Shown piece by piece: positions 53,231-64,000 of a stretch of 64,000 nt of DNA; position 1 is the stretch's first letter; the number at the start of each line of letters is the position of its first letter. The position numbers and the translations under genes are program-made. This DNA comes from Gymnorhina tibicen. Taxonomy: Eukaryota; Chordata; Aves; Passeriformes; Artamidae. The stretch spans positions 1,624,107 to 1,688,106 of the forward strand of contig VXAZ01006886.1 of the NCBI GenBank assembly GCA_013399875.1, given 5' to 3'. Below the pieces are notes generated by a model. That model was not told the origin of the DNA and made no database searches. It was given only the letters and a program-made list of their open reading frames with translations.

Positions 53231-55689
53231 TCTTGCTGATCTGAGCTAAGTTCATGGGAGAATGAATTTTCCCATTCTTAGATTATTTTTGCAGATGAAA
53301 ATCCAGGCTTGAAAAGAACAGCAGTAAGGTACTCGATATTGGGCTGCTGTAACGTGTCAGATGGGTTTGGAAGGAAGAGATTGGAATGTTTATTTTAGAG
53401 GAACAGAGGGGGAACACGGAGTGTTGGGCACAGCTGACTGCTTATTTCTCCAAGGTCGATTCTGTCTATAGACAGAGCATACGAGCTAAAACTTGCACTA
53501 CTGTGCCTTTCCACTGATGTGTTTCACACTCCATGGGCTGGACAAAAACTGAGCAGCCTCACACATCCAGGATGCTTCCTGCAAAGACAGCGTTAGGCAT
53601 GGGTCCATTTACAAAGCCACTGAGAGTGTAGGGCCGGGGTAAGTGAGAAGGAATGCAGGAGAAGGGGCTGAGAGTGTAGGGGGTTTTGGGGGGTTGTGGG
53701 TTTTTCCCAGTTTCATAGTATTCCATGTGCTAGGGGATCTTTGATTACAGCAATTTACTGATACAAAAACTGATTTCCAACAAAGAGTGGAGAAGGAAGG
53801 AAACATCACCTGGCACTATATGAATATGAGGTAGAAGATCAGTATAAAAGTAGAAATGACAACTGTAGAACAGGACTATCCTGAGAAATGCAAATTTATT
53901 TCTTATTTTTAAATTTTATTGATTGTTCTCAATCTTGTCTCCCAGTGAAAGTCTAAAAGTGAGAATGAGAATTAACCATTGCTTCTGTGATTTTGTGATC
54001 AGTCAAAAAAGTCTGGCTATGAACATGGTCCTATTCTGACCTGTACCATAACTATCTAAATTCAGGCATTGAAGCTTTCTCAAGCATAGAAAGCCTTTCA
54101 CATGCAAAGACAGAAAGGAGGGGAGTGGGGGGTAGGGGAAAAGCTAAACCTAAATCTGATAACTCTGACTTTCTTCCATGTTGCACTACAAATACTGTGG
54201 CAGAACTGTATAATTTCCGGGCACTTACAGTCAGGGATGTTCTGAGACCACTTTAGAATGATGTGTTTTTTCCTTTTTTCTGAAGTGATGATCCTGTTCG
54301 TGCGCACGCTCGTACATGCTGGTGCTCTGTGTTTGGGACTTGGCCGTGCATGTGAAACTTGATAATGGTTTATCCCCAAAAAAGTGTGTGGCCTCAAATT
54401 GGTTTAGATCTCGAGATTGGTGTGATGGGTAAAGTTGAAGTGGACTCAAGATAAAGATGTAGACTTGCTGAGACTGACCTCCATTTTCACTTACACAATA
54501 CAAAACCAAACCAAATCAAAAGCCTCGAAACCTATAATTTTGTTATATTTTGGGGGTTTTCTAAAGTCCTTTCTTTTTCTTTTACAGCTTCATTTCTTGT
54601 CACGTCTCTGAAAACATCTCCACAGTGCTTTACACATTCGAGGGGTCTCAAAAGAAAACATTATAACAATCTAGACCTTGTGTCAGACTATCTTTAAAAA
54701 AAAGCATGAGGAAGTTTACAGTGAGAGTGTATTTCTTAGCACTTAGAAATTTTAATCAAATTTTATAAGCCAAGCTTTGTTTTAGAAGCACAACAACAGA
54801 GATGTCTCTAAGTAAACTGAGTGCTCCTCCTAAAAGAAATAAATATGAACACTATTTTTGTAGTAAACAAAGAAACCCAAATTTGTGCTAAATCAAACAG
54901 ATTTTGGGTGCAAATTCTTAAGCTTGGTTCAGAATTTTTAACCCCTCCTGCTTTGTCCCTGAAATGAGACCATAACGGAGAATATGTTTTAGTATCTTAT
55001 GCAGTAGAGTATTATCATAAACATAGGCAATCTGCTGTTCTAGGAGCAGTGAACATGGAGTTAAGGGAATTTTAAAGGATCCCCCACTGCCCTAAGTGGA
55101 GTGGGAATAAAGGAATGAGGCACCCAAATCTCCAGCTCTTCTGCAGGGATGACATGACAAAACTACATACTTAGGAGTAAGGGGGTCAAATACTTGATCC
55201 AAGACTGTATTAATCTGATTTTCTGAAAGCTCTTGGAGGAATTTGAAAACTCCCAGGGCACAATTTTTGGAAAGTCTGTTAAATTGTAGGATAGGCTGCC
55301 CCCACCTTCTCCCCCCCAGCCATGAGTAATGGTGAATAGGCAAAACATTTTTGTCGTATTTTTGGCAGCAATATCATTTACAAAAAAATAAAAAGGGAGG
55401 GGGATGACAGAAATCCTTAAAAAAACCTCCTTTCTGTGAGTTTTGGCTTTTCTCCAGGTACAGAAGGCATCAGTGGTGATGGAGAGAGAAGGCATTGGTG
55501 GCAGGCAGAAACTGAGGTTTTCGGGTTTTTTGTTTTTTTTTTCCATGGTAATGGGGGAGTTCTGATTTCTCTCAGCTGTAGAATTTGGTCTAATGAGAAG
55601 GTAAGCCCCTCCTGTTTTGATCACACAGAGCTTGAATTTGGCGTGTTTCCAGCATAACAAAGGAGTTCTGCTGTCTTGGTGCTGAGAGT
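53231..55689. other. Non-coding stretch with a G-rich patch
   Basis: Holds the G-quadruplex candidate at 53664-53700. A second G-rich run lies at 54117-54138. The longest frame (- strand, 55163-55660, about 165 codons) is hidden among overlapping frames and carries no known domain. No gene supported. Confidence 0.5.
53664..53700 (+). other. G-quadruplex candidate
   Basis: Four G runs of 4, 5, 6 and 3 bases (53664-53667, 53679-53683, 53688-53693, 53698-53700) with spacers of 11, 4 and 4. The first loop is longer than the usual limit of seven, so folding is possible but not certain. Confidence 0.45.
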
Positions 55690-56560
55690 GGTGCAGTAGC
55701 CGGCTGAGCAGAGCCGGGTGTCAGGGGAACGCTCCCGCTCAGGGCTGGACGGTGGGACACAGTGGGATTGTTCCCAGAGATTCTCCTGCTGCTTCTCCCT
55801 CTCTTACTGCCTCATGGCAGGGAACTACCTGGTGGAGACAGGGGTGTGTGCAGACAACCGTGGCTGTTGCGGATTTCACCACAGCATTTCTCCAATGACT
55901 AAAACCTTTTCCTCGGTAAAGTGCTCAGATCAGCCCTCAAACTGAATTTTCAGGTTACATATTATGGTATCATTGAAATACTTTTTACTGTTGAAATAGT
56001 CCTTGACATACAGTTAGATGCAGTTCTGAACTTTTCAAAACTCGGATTGAAAATCCTTCCGTGTTGAATTTGTTGTGATAAAGAATAATACATCTGCACA
56101 CTGTATTGCTTAAAGACCTGTGTAGATGGCCACTCCTTCCACTGATCCGGAGCACAAAGCCAAGGGCTGACACTGCAATTTGTTACCTTGACAGTACAAT
56201 GGGTGTTGCAGTCTAATTTGCAGTTTTAAGAATTAATGGTGAAGTGATAAGAGGTGATAAAGATCATAATCTGTGTGAAGTAACAAGGAGCAGGACAGAG
56301 TTGTGTCATTACTTTGATGCAAATAAGGCGTTTGTTCCGCGTTGCTCTGGTAGTTCAAATGAGGTGAAGCACATGCAGAAAATCTGAGAACACGGGTTTG
56401 TATTTACCATACCCGTTCATTTACCACCAAGCTATGCTAGAGACCGATATGTCTTTATTGGCTGGTTCATATCTTTATATTTACCAGACATCTTTACCAG
56501 AACAAAATAAAAATGATTAGCTGAAGAGCATTGTACTCATGGTAGTTTGTTTTCTTTTTT
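55690..56560. promoter_or_regulatory. Candidate regulatory block with octamer
   Basis: Starts with a CpG-bearing GC-rich patch (about 55695-55760) and passes into AT-rich, repeat-free DNA. A perfect POU-factor octamer, ATGCAAAT, lies at 56317-56324, preceded directly by CTTTG, which resembles a SOX half-site, so a SOX-POU composite is conceivable. CpGs at 56329, 56338 and 56340 lie just beyond. A CACTTGA/TAATTT-like mix continues to 56560. No coding frame is credible. Function is inferred. Confidence 0.35.
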
Positions 56561-57269
56561 TAGTGAAACTTCAAGGTATTTCATGAACTATTGTCATAAC
56601 AACATCTTGATTCACAGGTTTCTGTTCTTCTTAATGATTAATTAAAAAACAGAAGATGACAGCTCTGTGGCTGCTGTAGTGATGGTTTGAAAATAAGAAG
56701 TGCAGTATTTTTTTAACCAGGAAGGAGGAAAAAGCAAACCGAATTCCTGATCATGTGTAAGTAATCTAAAACTGGCAGCAATTCGGAGAAGAACTTCCCA
56801 AATTGTTAAGGGTGGATTACAGCCATTTGGCATGTTTGCCTCGGTTGTGCAACGGCATTTAACACAGTAGCTGGATGATTTTACCATATATTGGGGGACT
56901 ATGTAAGTTCTTGAAAGCTTTCATGAAGTGACTTCAGTTTTTTCAGCCTTTCAGGAAATAGTTCTATTTTTGATACTCCAGTTTAAGAAGTCTCTGGGAA
57001 AAGCATTAAGGATTACTAAAGCAAAAGGCTCTGCGGGTTATGGATTTGTGTTGCTTAGTTTCTGCAAAGCTGGTGGTGCATACATGGGTGTTTTCTGATT
57101 TATGTGGGGAAAGGAGTGCTCCCCAGTTTGAGGGTGAAATCACAGTGTATTCATGCTGTTGTACAGAGCTTCTGCCTTTAGACTCTCACCTGAGGCTCAG
57201 GATTCCCACACAGCCAGAAGTAACACAAAGGTACCCCCAGCAGGTGATTTACAAGGTATCAGTAAGTGT
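56561..57269. other. Non-coding stretch
   Basis: AT-rich, no repeat, no gene and no motif cluster that I can support. Confidence 0.5.
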
Positions 57270-57780
57270 CACGTAACTAACTGATCCCTGGAGGAGCGTG
57301 CCCGGATCCATACACACACCCCGGTGCTGCCCTCCAAGGACGAGTGCCCAGTGAGAGGACAGAAGCTCTGGCCATCCTGGTTTTGAACACTCAGACCTTG
57401 TGGGCTCTGGGCTCTCAGCCACACCTCGGCAGCTACGCTTGGTCAGACTTCCACAGATTTTGATGACCTCATTTTATAAACATACCTGTTAACGCCTCTG
57501 AATCACAGCAATCTGAGAACCTGTTGATGTGGAAAGTTTGCTCCATGCAAGATTTTAATCTCCCTGACGTGCTTTAATGTCCATTTTGTTAATTCAGTGG
57601 CTTTCGTGGTGTCTCCATGAGTACCGCGTTTTGCTTAACTTCTGTTCTCGGCGTGGTAGAATTTTCCTTACATCATGTTTAAAGAACAATATTTGTGCAA
57701 ACAAATGTGCCCCATACACATGGCAGATTCGCCACTCATTTCAAAGTGAGTCTACTTACAAACAGGTGTAATTAAGGAAA
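57270..57780. promoter_or_regulatory. Candidate conserved non-coding element
   Basis: A GC-rich, CpG-bearing part (57290-57440) passes into AT-rich DNA with retained CpGs at 57492, 57568, 57606, 57627 and 57650, and with TTAAC, GTTAATTCAG and GTAATTAAGG homeodomain-like cores. The join of a GC-rich patch to a motif-rich AT patch repeats the layout seen at 58.4-58.95 kb. Confidence 0.3.
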
Positions 57781-58439
57781 TAGTTTAGAAAATACCTGTT
57801 CTGACAGTTCATAGTAGTTCTGTAAACTTTCACCAGAACATGAAAATTTCACAGAGAAAGCTTTAATAGGGTATGAGCAGCATATTTAATCTAAATGTAT
57901 GGTTCTGTGATAGATGCACAAAAATGCATGTAAATCTAATTTTCTAAAAATAATAAATATAACTTAAATAACAGACCCTAATCTAAGAATAAGGTTTTCC
58001 TCCACCTTACTAAAACTAATATATTTCAGAATACGTTCACTAGAACTCTGATTAGTTTAACTAAATTGATCCTTTTTGTTCTGCTCCACGAAAATCTACA
58101 TGGTGAATTGCTTAAAGTATTGTAGTTAACTTGTACATTGAGAATTACTTTCTTCTAGAAAGAACATAACTGTGCATTTAACCAATTTCAGGATGGTTTT
58201 CTTATTTAGAGAGAACTTTACTTTTGCAGAAGAGCCCTGGAGGGACAGACTGCAAAGGAAACAGGGAGAGCTTCCTCCAGGTTATTTTGCTAAGGAGTAT
58301 TTTTCCCTTACAAGACTTTCCCCTCCCTGTTGGCTCAAGGTCAGCAGTGACTTTCCTGGCTTGCTTGAAGCACAGCAGTAATGAGAACACACTTCTGGAA
58401 ATGTCTTTGTTGTCTGTTGCCCTTGGAACCAGTCCTTAA
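57781..58439. other. Non-coding stretch, AT-rich then mixed
   Basis: 57.8-58.15 kb is AT-rich with nothing recognisable. 58.2-58.44 kb is mixed, with overlapping short frames on both strands that I treat as chance. Confidence 0.5.
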
Positions 58440-58683
58440 GAAGGGGGTTGGCCTTAAAAGCGTGGAGGAGAAACATCCAGCCTTAGCTCTTAGATTCCCA
58501 GACTGTGGGACGGGAGGCCGCACGTGTTCCCTGGGCTTTCTGCAGGCTGGGGCTCTGTCCCCTCCCTCGCTGGCCCTGCGGGGCTGTCACAGGGCAGAGC
58601 ACCGGGGGACAGCCGAGCTGGGCTGCCCCGGCCTCAGCGCTGCTCCTCGGGGATTGCCCGCCGCAGCTCCTCCGGAGCTTGAC
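58440..58683. promoter_or_regulatory. Short CpG-rich GC island
   Basis: About 17 CpGs in some 240 bases by eye, and the most GC-rich DNA in the window. A 7-bp inverted repeat GGCTGTC/GACAGCC (58582-58588, 58608-58614) lies inside. It is too short for a classical CpG-island promoter, but birds have many small ones. It directly abuts the homeodomain-motif-rich segment that follows. Two open frames run through it with no known domain. Confidence 0.45.
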
Positions 58684-58960
58684 GCTAATTAAGACTTTGG
58701 TATATTGTCTTGAAGAGTACTTAATCCTGTCATTGTTTTAGTGCTGATTGCTAATGCAATTAACAGATATTAATCCCTGTGCTCGTTAAGTAATGAACAA
58801 TAATAGATTTCCATATCGGCTTGGTTTTTGCAACCATCTTTCCCGAGCTATAGCTTTTATGGCAAGATGGTACTAACTGCAGCTACCTGCAGTTCTACTG
58901 CGTTTAAAAAGTTCACCATTCAACTAGAAATAGCTTAAGAGACCCTAAAAATACATTTGA
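58684..58960. promoter_or_regulatory. Candidate conserved non-coding element
   Basis: Dense homeodomain-type cores: GCTAATTAAG (58684), TACTTAATCC, GCTAATGCAATTAAC (58750), GATATTAATCCC (58767) and GTTAAGTAATGAAC (58784), with ACAATAA (SOX-like) just after. TTAATCC/TAATCCC cores resemble OTX/PITX-class sites. CpGs persist at 58819 and 58844. The motif density over 110 bases is the highest I noticed in the window. Confidence 0.45.
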
Positions 58961-59690
58961 ATTGTAGTCACCTTCATGTACCTGTACCAAATATTGAGGG
59001 GTTTATTTTTTTTAAATTTCCTTATTCTCAAAGCAGCATTACTTCAATTTACAAGGTCTGTTGTCAGCAGCATGAATTAATGTTATCAATCAATCTTCCT
59101 CTATAATATAATTTTAGAAAGCCTGCATTTTGCCATGTTGTAGTGAAAAGGAAGTTGGTGCCTTAGTTGGCTAAATGGTGGTTGAGATTTTGTTATGTAT
59201 ATATTTTGGCTACTTTTCCATTTCATATGGCTCAGTTCATTATAAAGGGCCCTACACTCAATATTTTTAAACTTTTTCCCATCAACATTTTAAGTTACTT
59301 GCATCACAGTTTCAATGTTACATAATTAAGTCAGATCTTCAATTTAATTTAAATTTTCATAGATATGTTTAGCATCTTCATTTTAGAAATTTCATAAAGA
59401 GATTATCTTTTACTGAGGGATCAAAATTTTTTCTGTAATTTTGTTGGTACAAGTCTGTAGATTTTTATTGGGTTTTTCCTTACCTGGAATTTTTGAGGGT
59501 ATAATTTTGGGGTTTTGTTGGTTGGTTGGCTTTTGGTTTTGTTTTGAGGAGAATTATCAACACCTTTTTTGTTCAGTGAAGAAACTTTTTTCTGTAGTGA
59601 AAATCTGTAAGTATATGTAGCTGAACTAAGATTTCGAAATGTTGATTAATTGCATTTAATTTTTTCAATTATCTAGATCCACTTTCAGGA
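58961..59690. other. Non-coding AT-rich stretch
   Basis: T-rich, with a G/T low-complexity tract at about 59505-59550. No gene or repeat family recognised. Confidence 0.5.
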
Positions 59691-60010
59691 AAAAAAGCTG
59701 AGAATGTTCCCAAGAGTTTCTTATTCAAAGTCGAGTGTAACTATCTCGCAGCCCAGAGAGAGAAACACATTCACAAGGAACCATGTCTCAATAGCAAGGT
59801 TTCAAACCTTTCAATGGCAAACAAGCAATTATTTAAATAATAAAACAAACACCTGCTCCTTAAAAGCCAAAAGCAAAGCGAATGCAACGCCCCCTGCAAG
59901 CCCCCGAGGCAGGCACACACTCCTGGGCAGGCTGAGGCACTGCCTCGGGAGTTTGCTGAGCGAAAGGCTCCGCAGCTGAACAATACACTCAAGCTTCCAG
60001 CATTCTCTTT
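59691..60010. promoter_or_regulatory. Candidate conserved non-coding element
   Basis: Repeat-free, unusually purine- and A/C-rich compared with its T-rich flanks, keeping CpGs at about 59732, 59747, 59879 and 59889 and a CpG-bearing GC patch at 59905-59975. It contains CAATTATTTAAATAAT, an AT-rich homeodomain/MEF2-like core. A 91-codon frame runs through it but its sequence is low-complexity and unrecognised. Confidence 0.35.
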
Positions 60011-60379
60011 AAATAGATGTGCTTTGGCGAGTGCCTCTTTACTGAACGTGTTTTTTGTTGGTTTTGGGTTTTCTGTAGCATCCTCTCCTTTCATCTCTTA
60101 GGTTTTGAAAACATTTTTGACAGTGTGATGTATTTAAAGGAAAAAAAAAAAACAACTTTATGCATTCGTGTGGGGGACTTTTTTTTTAAACCTAAGAGAA
60201 TTGTAAAGGATCTTGTAAAAGTTGAGTTCTTTGTGTTGATCTAAAGAACTTGAGTTAAAAGCTTTTTGAAGTGTGTGGCAACTGCATCAGCAATTTATAT
60301 GGATGGGAGATCAGCTGTATAATAAATAACTAGCTGCATATATATAACTTCTGAAAGCCTGCTATATTGTCTATTAAAT

Positions 60380-60620
60380 AACTTTTTTTTAATTAAAGAA
60401 AAGCCTCTAATTAAGCGTATGGTAATGTTAAGGTGTGATTAAGGGAAGTTTCATTTGAGCTAGAATTCCTTTATTTGCCAACAGTTTGACAACATACAAT
60501 TTAACTCCATCTCTGACTCGAGCTTTCTGCACGGCAGTACCATTATTAGTTTAATGACAGAGCTGCTGAGTTACAGCTCAGTGAGTGTGCAATTACAGAG
60601 CCCCCTGAGCAGCCTGTGCT
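60380..60620. promoter_or_regulatory. Candidate conserved non-coding element
   Basis: CTAATTAAGCG (60407), GTGATTAAGG (60436), TAGTTTAATGAC (60547) and GCAATTACAG (60589) give four homeodomain-type cores in about 190 bases. A GAGCTG/CAGCTC hairpin lies at 60560-60579, overlapping a MAF-like TGCTGAGT core. No repeats. The segment ends where GC-rich neutral-looking DNA starts. Confidence 0.35.
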
Positions 60621-61858
60621 TCTCCCTGCCCCGCTGGCAGAGACTCCTGGCCATGGTGCCCCAGAGATGGCTCACACTCCATGCTCATGGTTCACTTCAG
60701 CATCCCACAGCAAAACATTTTGGGGAATAGAGGCCTGTGCTCCCGAAAGACTTCTGGAGGGAAGGATTGACCACTCCACCCCTACTCCACAGCATCAGGT
60801 TTAACAGGGAATGCTCAAGTCCTAAAACTAACAGGCAGCATTGAAATCTCCCTTCACACCCTCGGCCATCACTTCCCATGACTGTGTTCTCAAGCTTTGC
60901 TTTGCTTTCTTCCTGCAGAGCTCAGGGAAAGGGTATCCACGGGCGATCACTCTCCCTCTGTCTCAGAGTATTGGTGAATATTGGTGGTGAATGCAGTTTC
61001 ATGCTCCTCTGAGCTGCCTCAGGGGCTCTCTTGAGTACCCAGCACCCAGTGAGGTCCTTGTAGGGGGTGGCAGGGCTGGTTTTCCTTCCTGCTTCGCTTC
61101 CCAGTCTGATTGTGCAGGCTTCTGCTGGAGGCACCTGGAAGTTCCCAAGAGCTCATGGCCAGACCGTGCCGTGGAGGATGTGCTGCTCAGACAATCCCTC
61201 AAACTATCTCTGCTGTCCAATGTTCTGCTGCTGAATGAGATTGTTTCAAGTCATATTGAAACACACACTGATTTTGTGGTAAAGTACCCATGTAGTAGAG
61301 CTCTGAGCATCATCTGAGATTTAGAAGTAACAGAAATTCTCTTATCATGTGTTTTCGGATTGGACCGATTGCTGTAGGATATGAGAGGAAAAAACAACTA
61401 ATTTGACCCTCCTTCCAGAGGGTTTAATGCTAAACTTTGGTTTCCTAACCCATGATTGAAATGGTTGCCTTTAATGCTCTCCTCATGTGAAAAATCCATG
61501 GCAAAAGCAGTTAAGCACATGATCTCCCGTAACATACAAGATATATAATTCAGACTAGGCTTGTGCTGATGCTGTTCTGTCTCCTGTGTGAAAACAAGGA
61601 GAGGTGACAAGATGACAATCTTTTTTTCCCTTTTTCTGAGCAAAGAGGATTGTTTCTCCATATGTGTTTTATACTTAACATTTTAGGTCCTATATCTTTT
61701 CTCATCAAATGTTCAATGCTTTTTTGGTACACCTGAAATAGACTGAAGCTTTGGTTGGTAAGTAAGGCAACTGACTGTTCAGAAGGGCTAAGAAAATGTC
61801 TTTCTGACAAAAATGTCGTGGAAATTTGGCTTAAATCAGGAAATTCCAGTTTTATATG
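60621..61858. other. Non-coding stretch
   Basis: GC-richer at 60.62-61.2 kb with scattered CpGs. The frame 60991-61317 (about 108 codons) has antisense overlap and no known domain. No gene supported. Confidence 0.5.
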
Positions 61859-61884
61859 CTATACATATATATATATATATATAG
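61859..61884. repeat. (AT)n microsatellite
   Basis: About eleven AT units with one early interruption, 115 bases upstream of the solo LTR. Confidence 0.9.
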
Positions 61885-61999
61885 GTATCATCAGTGATAT
61901 ATAAGTCATTTGGCAGATCTGCTGTTTTGTTTAGCAAGAGTATGACGTGGCAGGCAGCTAATGTGAGAGATGAGCATGGCCTTGCTGGCTGAGAGGATC

Positions 62000-62483
62000 T
62001 GCTGGTTTGGGCTGGGATAAAGTTAATTCTCTTCCCCACACCACGTAGAGGCCCTTTCCGCTTCTCACCCCACCAGTGAGGAGACTTAGGGGTGCACAAG
62101 GATGGGGAGGAGATGCAGCCAGGACAGCGAGCCCAGCTGACCCAAGGGAATTTCCGTGTCATCATGCTCAGTACGTGAAGCTGGGGGAAGAAGGAGGGGC
62201 ACATTCGGAGTGAAGGCGTTTGTCTTCCCAAGTGACTGTCACACATGATGGAGCCCTGCTGTCCTGGGGGTGGCTGAACACCTGCCTGCCTATGGGAATG
62301 ATGAATGAATGAATTCCTTGTTCTGCTTTGCTTGCATGTGTGGGTTTGCTTTGCCTCTTAAACTGTCTTTATCTCAGCCCACAAATTCACTTCTACTCCT
62401 CCGATTCTCTCCCCCATCCGATGGGGGAAGTGAGAGAGGGGCTGTGTGGGGCTGAGTTGCTGGCAAGGGGTTAAGCCATGACT
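62000..62483 (+). mobile_element. Solo LTR of an avian endogenous retrovirus
   Basis: Recognised by its termini and internal landmarks, from memory of a widespread bird LTR family (probably ERVL type; family name not asserted). It starts TGCTGGTTTGGGCTGGGATA with TTAATTCTCTTCC following. Its middle holds 'cagtgaggag', 'cagccaggacag', 'ctgacccaagggaa' and 'tcatgctcagta'. Next come an AATGAATGAATTCC segment and 'ttaaactgtctttatctcagcccac'. It ends with 'gattctctcccccatcc', a G-rich run, 'gctgtgtgg', 'gagttgctgg' and 'ggggttaagcca'. The usual TATA-like stretch after 'catgctcagta' is altered (62171-62180), as is the ATTAAA-like signal (CTTAAA at 62357-62362), and part of the 5' third seems deleted. 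No gag, pol or env sequence flanks it, so it is a solo LTR left by recombination. Possible worn target duplication: GAGGATC before, GAGGGCATC after. Confidence 0.85.
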
Positions 62484-64000
62484 GAGGGCATCTCAGATGA
62501 GGCAGGACAGGGCAGAACCACATAAATCAGCACCTTCTGTGGCACTGAACTGTACCCTGCTCTGCTGAGATAAAAACTCAGCAAATGAATTTTGGGAGTG
62601 TATTAGCATTTTTGGTACTGAGGGTTTTTTTTAATGGCATTTCATAGGCTTATAAAAACAGAAAGGGGTTTTGTAAGTAGTATCAGTTTTCCCCAAAGAT
62701 CTTGCAGAGTGAGTGGGTTTGCTTTTTTGGAAGGCAATTCTGATGAGGTTTAGTATTTTGTATGTACTCAAGATGGGGTTTATTTTTCTGGCACTACAGG
62801 CACGTCTGACTGCTGGAACATGCTGCAATTACCAGTTAAACTCTGAACTCGGGCACTGAACAGCACAAGATTGCTGCTACATGTCCTCTTTCTTTCTTGT
62901 CAAATAGTTCCTCTGTCATATGACAGAATTGGGAAGAATTCACTGTTCAAACACTCATTTTTCTTGACAGAACAATCTGCAACTGCAGATATTAAACGTT
63001 CTGTTACATACCATGTATATAGAATCCATTAGATATTTTATAATATATTTTGGAGTATACCCTGAAAATATAGTTCATTATAAGAGCTAAACAATGACTT
63101 TGTCTCCCTTAAAGATGTCTTTTGAGAAGTCTCTGATTAAAAGAAAGTAAAAGAAAAGTTTTCTCTAAAAGGGTGGAAACGGTTGAAGTGCTTGGAGTTC
63201 AGCATTGTGAAATCCACAGTACCATGCAATTATTAATTTAGATACAAACCAGTCATCTTTCAAACAAAAGGAGCTCTTGTCATATCCTGTTTCACGTACT
63301 GGCTGCACTTCCTGGTGTCACCAGGTGAGGTATGTGACAGCACTCCTTCCCAACAGGCAGATCTCCTCTTAAAATATTTGGATTATGGCATCTAGGAAGA
63401 AATTAATTAGAAGTGAATAGCTTGCAGGTAGGAATGCTGTGTTGCAGGCTATGTGTTGATCCAAGTAACTGGAGGGAGGAAAAAATTAGAGTTTATGAAG
63501 TCCTTGTTTAACTTGCAGCACAGAAAAATGTTAACTTTTCCAGTCTTGCTCTCCACAGTTTCCATTAAATGTCCTTTCCTCCCATGAATTCAAGGCAACT
63601 CAAGCCGTTACCCGGCTTATAGGATGGTGTTTGCAGCATGGAGTTGATCTCAAGCTAAATCCAGGCTAAAATTTGGAAAGCAGGCTCAACTTAGAGACAA
63701 AATACACATTAGCATTAACTCCTAAAAAAACCAGGTTGATATAGTGGAAATTCTGCCTGACTCAGCTACATCGATATGAACAGGACCATTTGATTGATGA
63801 CAATGTATAACTGCAAAGGTGAAAAAACAAAGATATCTCCACCTGCACACAGACTTCATTTTCATCTTTTGAGGGTTGGAGCTCTGCTGTGATAGAAGTA
63901 CAAAAGAAATCCTGGGTCTCAGGGTTATGGGGCCTTTACACCAAAATTGCAGATAACAGAGGGGACTCTATACGAGTAGTTTTCTTCTTCTTTCTCTAAA
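62484..64000. other. Non-coding stretch to window end
   Basis: No gene or repeat family recognised. A 15-base inverted repeat, CCTGGTG-T-CACCAGG (63311-63325), overlaps a CAGGTG E-box and contains a GGTGTCACC core reminiscent of a T-box palindrome. The last kilobase is AT-leaning and plain. Confidence 0.55.

Overview
The window is vertebrate nuclear DNA, almost certainly from a bird. It is AT-leaning and non-coding. It carries short 3' fragments of CR1 LINEs, the main interspersed repeat of bird genomes, and one degraded solo LTR that I recognise as a widespread avian endogenous-retrovirus LTR (probably ERVL type). I found no protein-coding gene I can support. No open frame exceeds about 174 codons, the longest ones lack a real ATG or overlap antisense frames, and none resembles a protein family I know. 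No tRNA, rRNA, snRNA or CRISPR was seen. The DNA is either intergenic or the inside of a very long intron. The + strand has clearly more long T runs than A runs, which would fit an intron transcribed from the + strand but does not prove it.

Layout. Positions 1-14,200 are unremarkable apart from an E-box hairpin near 0.93 kb and a purine tract near 4.97 kb. A small CpG-retaining patch lies at 14.6-14.9 kb. Positions 14.9-33 kb are again plain, with small tandem duplications, a short ORF starting with a signal-peptide-like stretch at 29.4 kb, a CR1 fragment at 31.2 kb and a micro-exon-like signature at 32.0 kb. From 33.2 kb the character changes. Patches that keep CpG dinucleotides and dense homeodomain, PBX-MEIS, AP-1 and octamer-like motifs appear at 33.2-34.4, 37.1-37.4, 38.0-40.2, 43.7-43.9, 55.7-57.8 and 58.4-60.6 kb. 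The strongest block is 38.0-40.2 kb. A second cluster at 58.4-60.6 kb pairs a GC-rich island with AT-rich, homeodomain-motif-rich DNA. An assembly gap of 26 N sits in a TA repeat at 42.1 kb, and the solo LTR lies at 62.0-62.5 kb.

Interpretation (inference). The right half looks like the regulatory neighbourhood of a developmental gene: islands resembling conserved non-coding elements separated by neutral DNA. I cannot name the gene. Conservation cannot be measured from one sequence, so all enhancer-like calls are candidates at low to moderate confidence.
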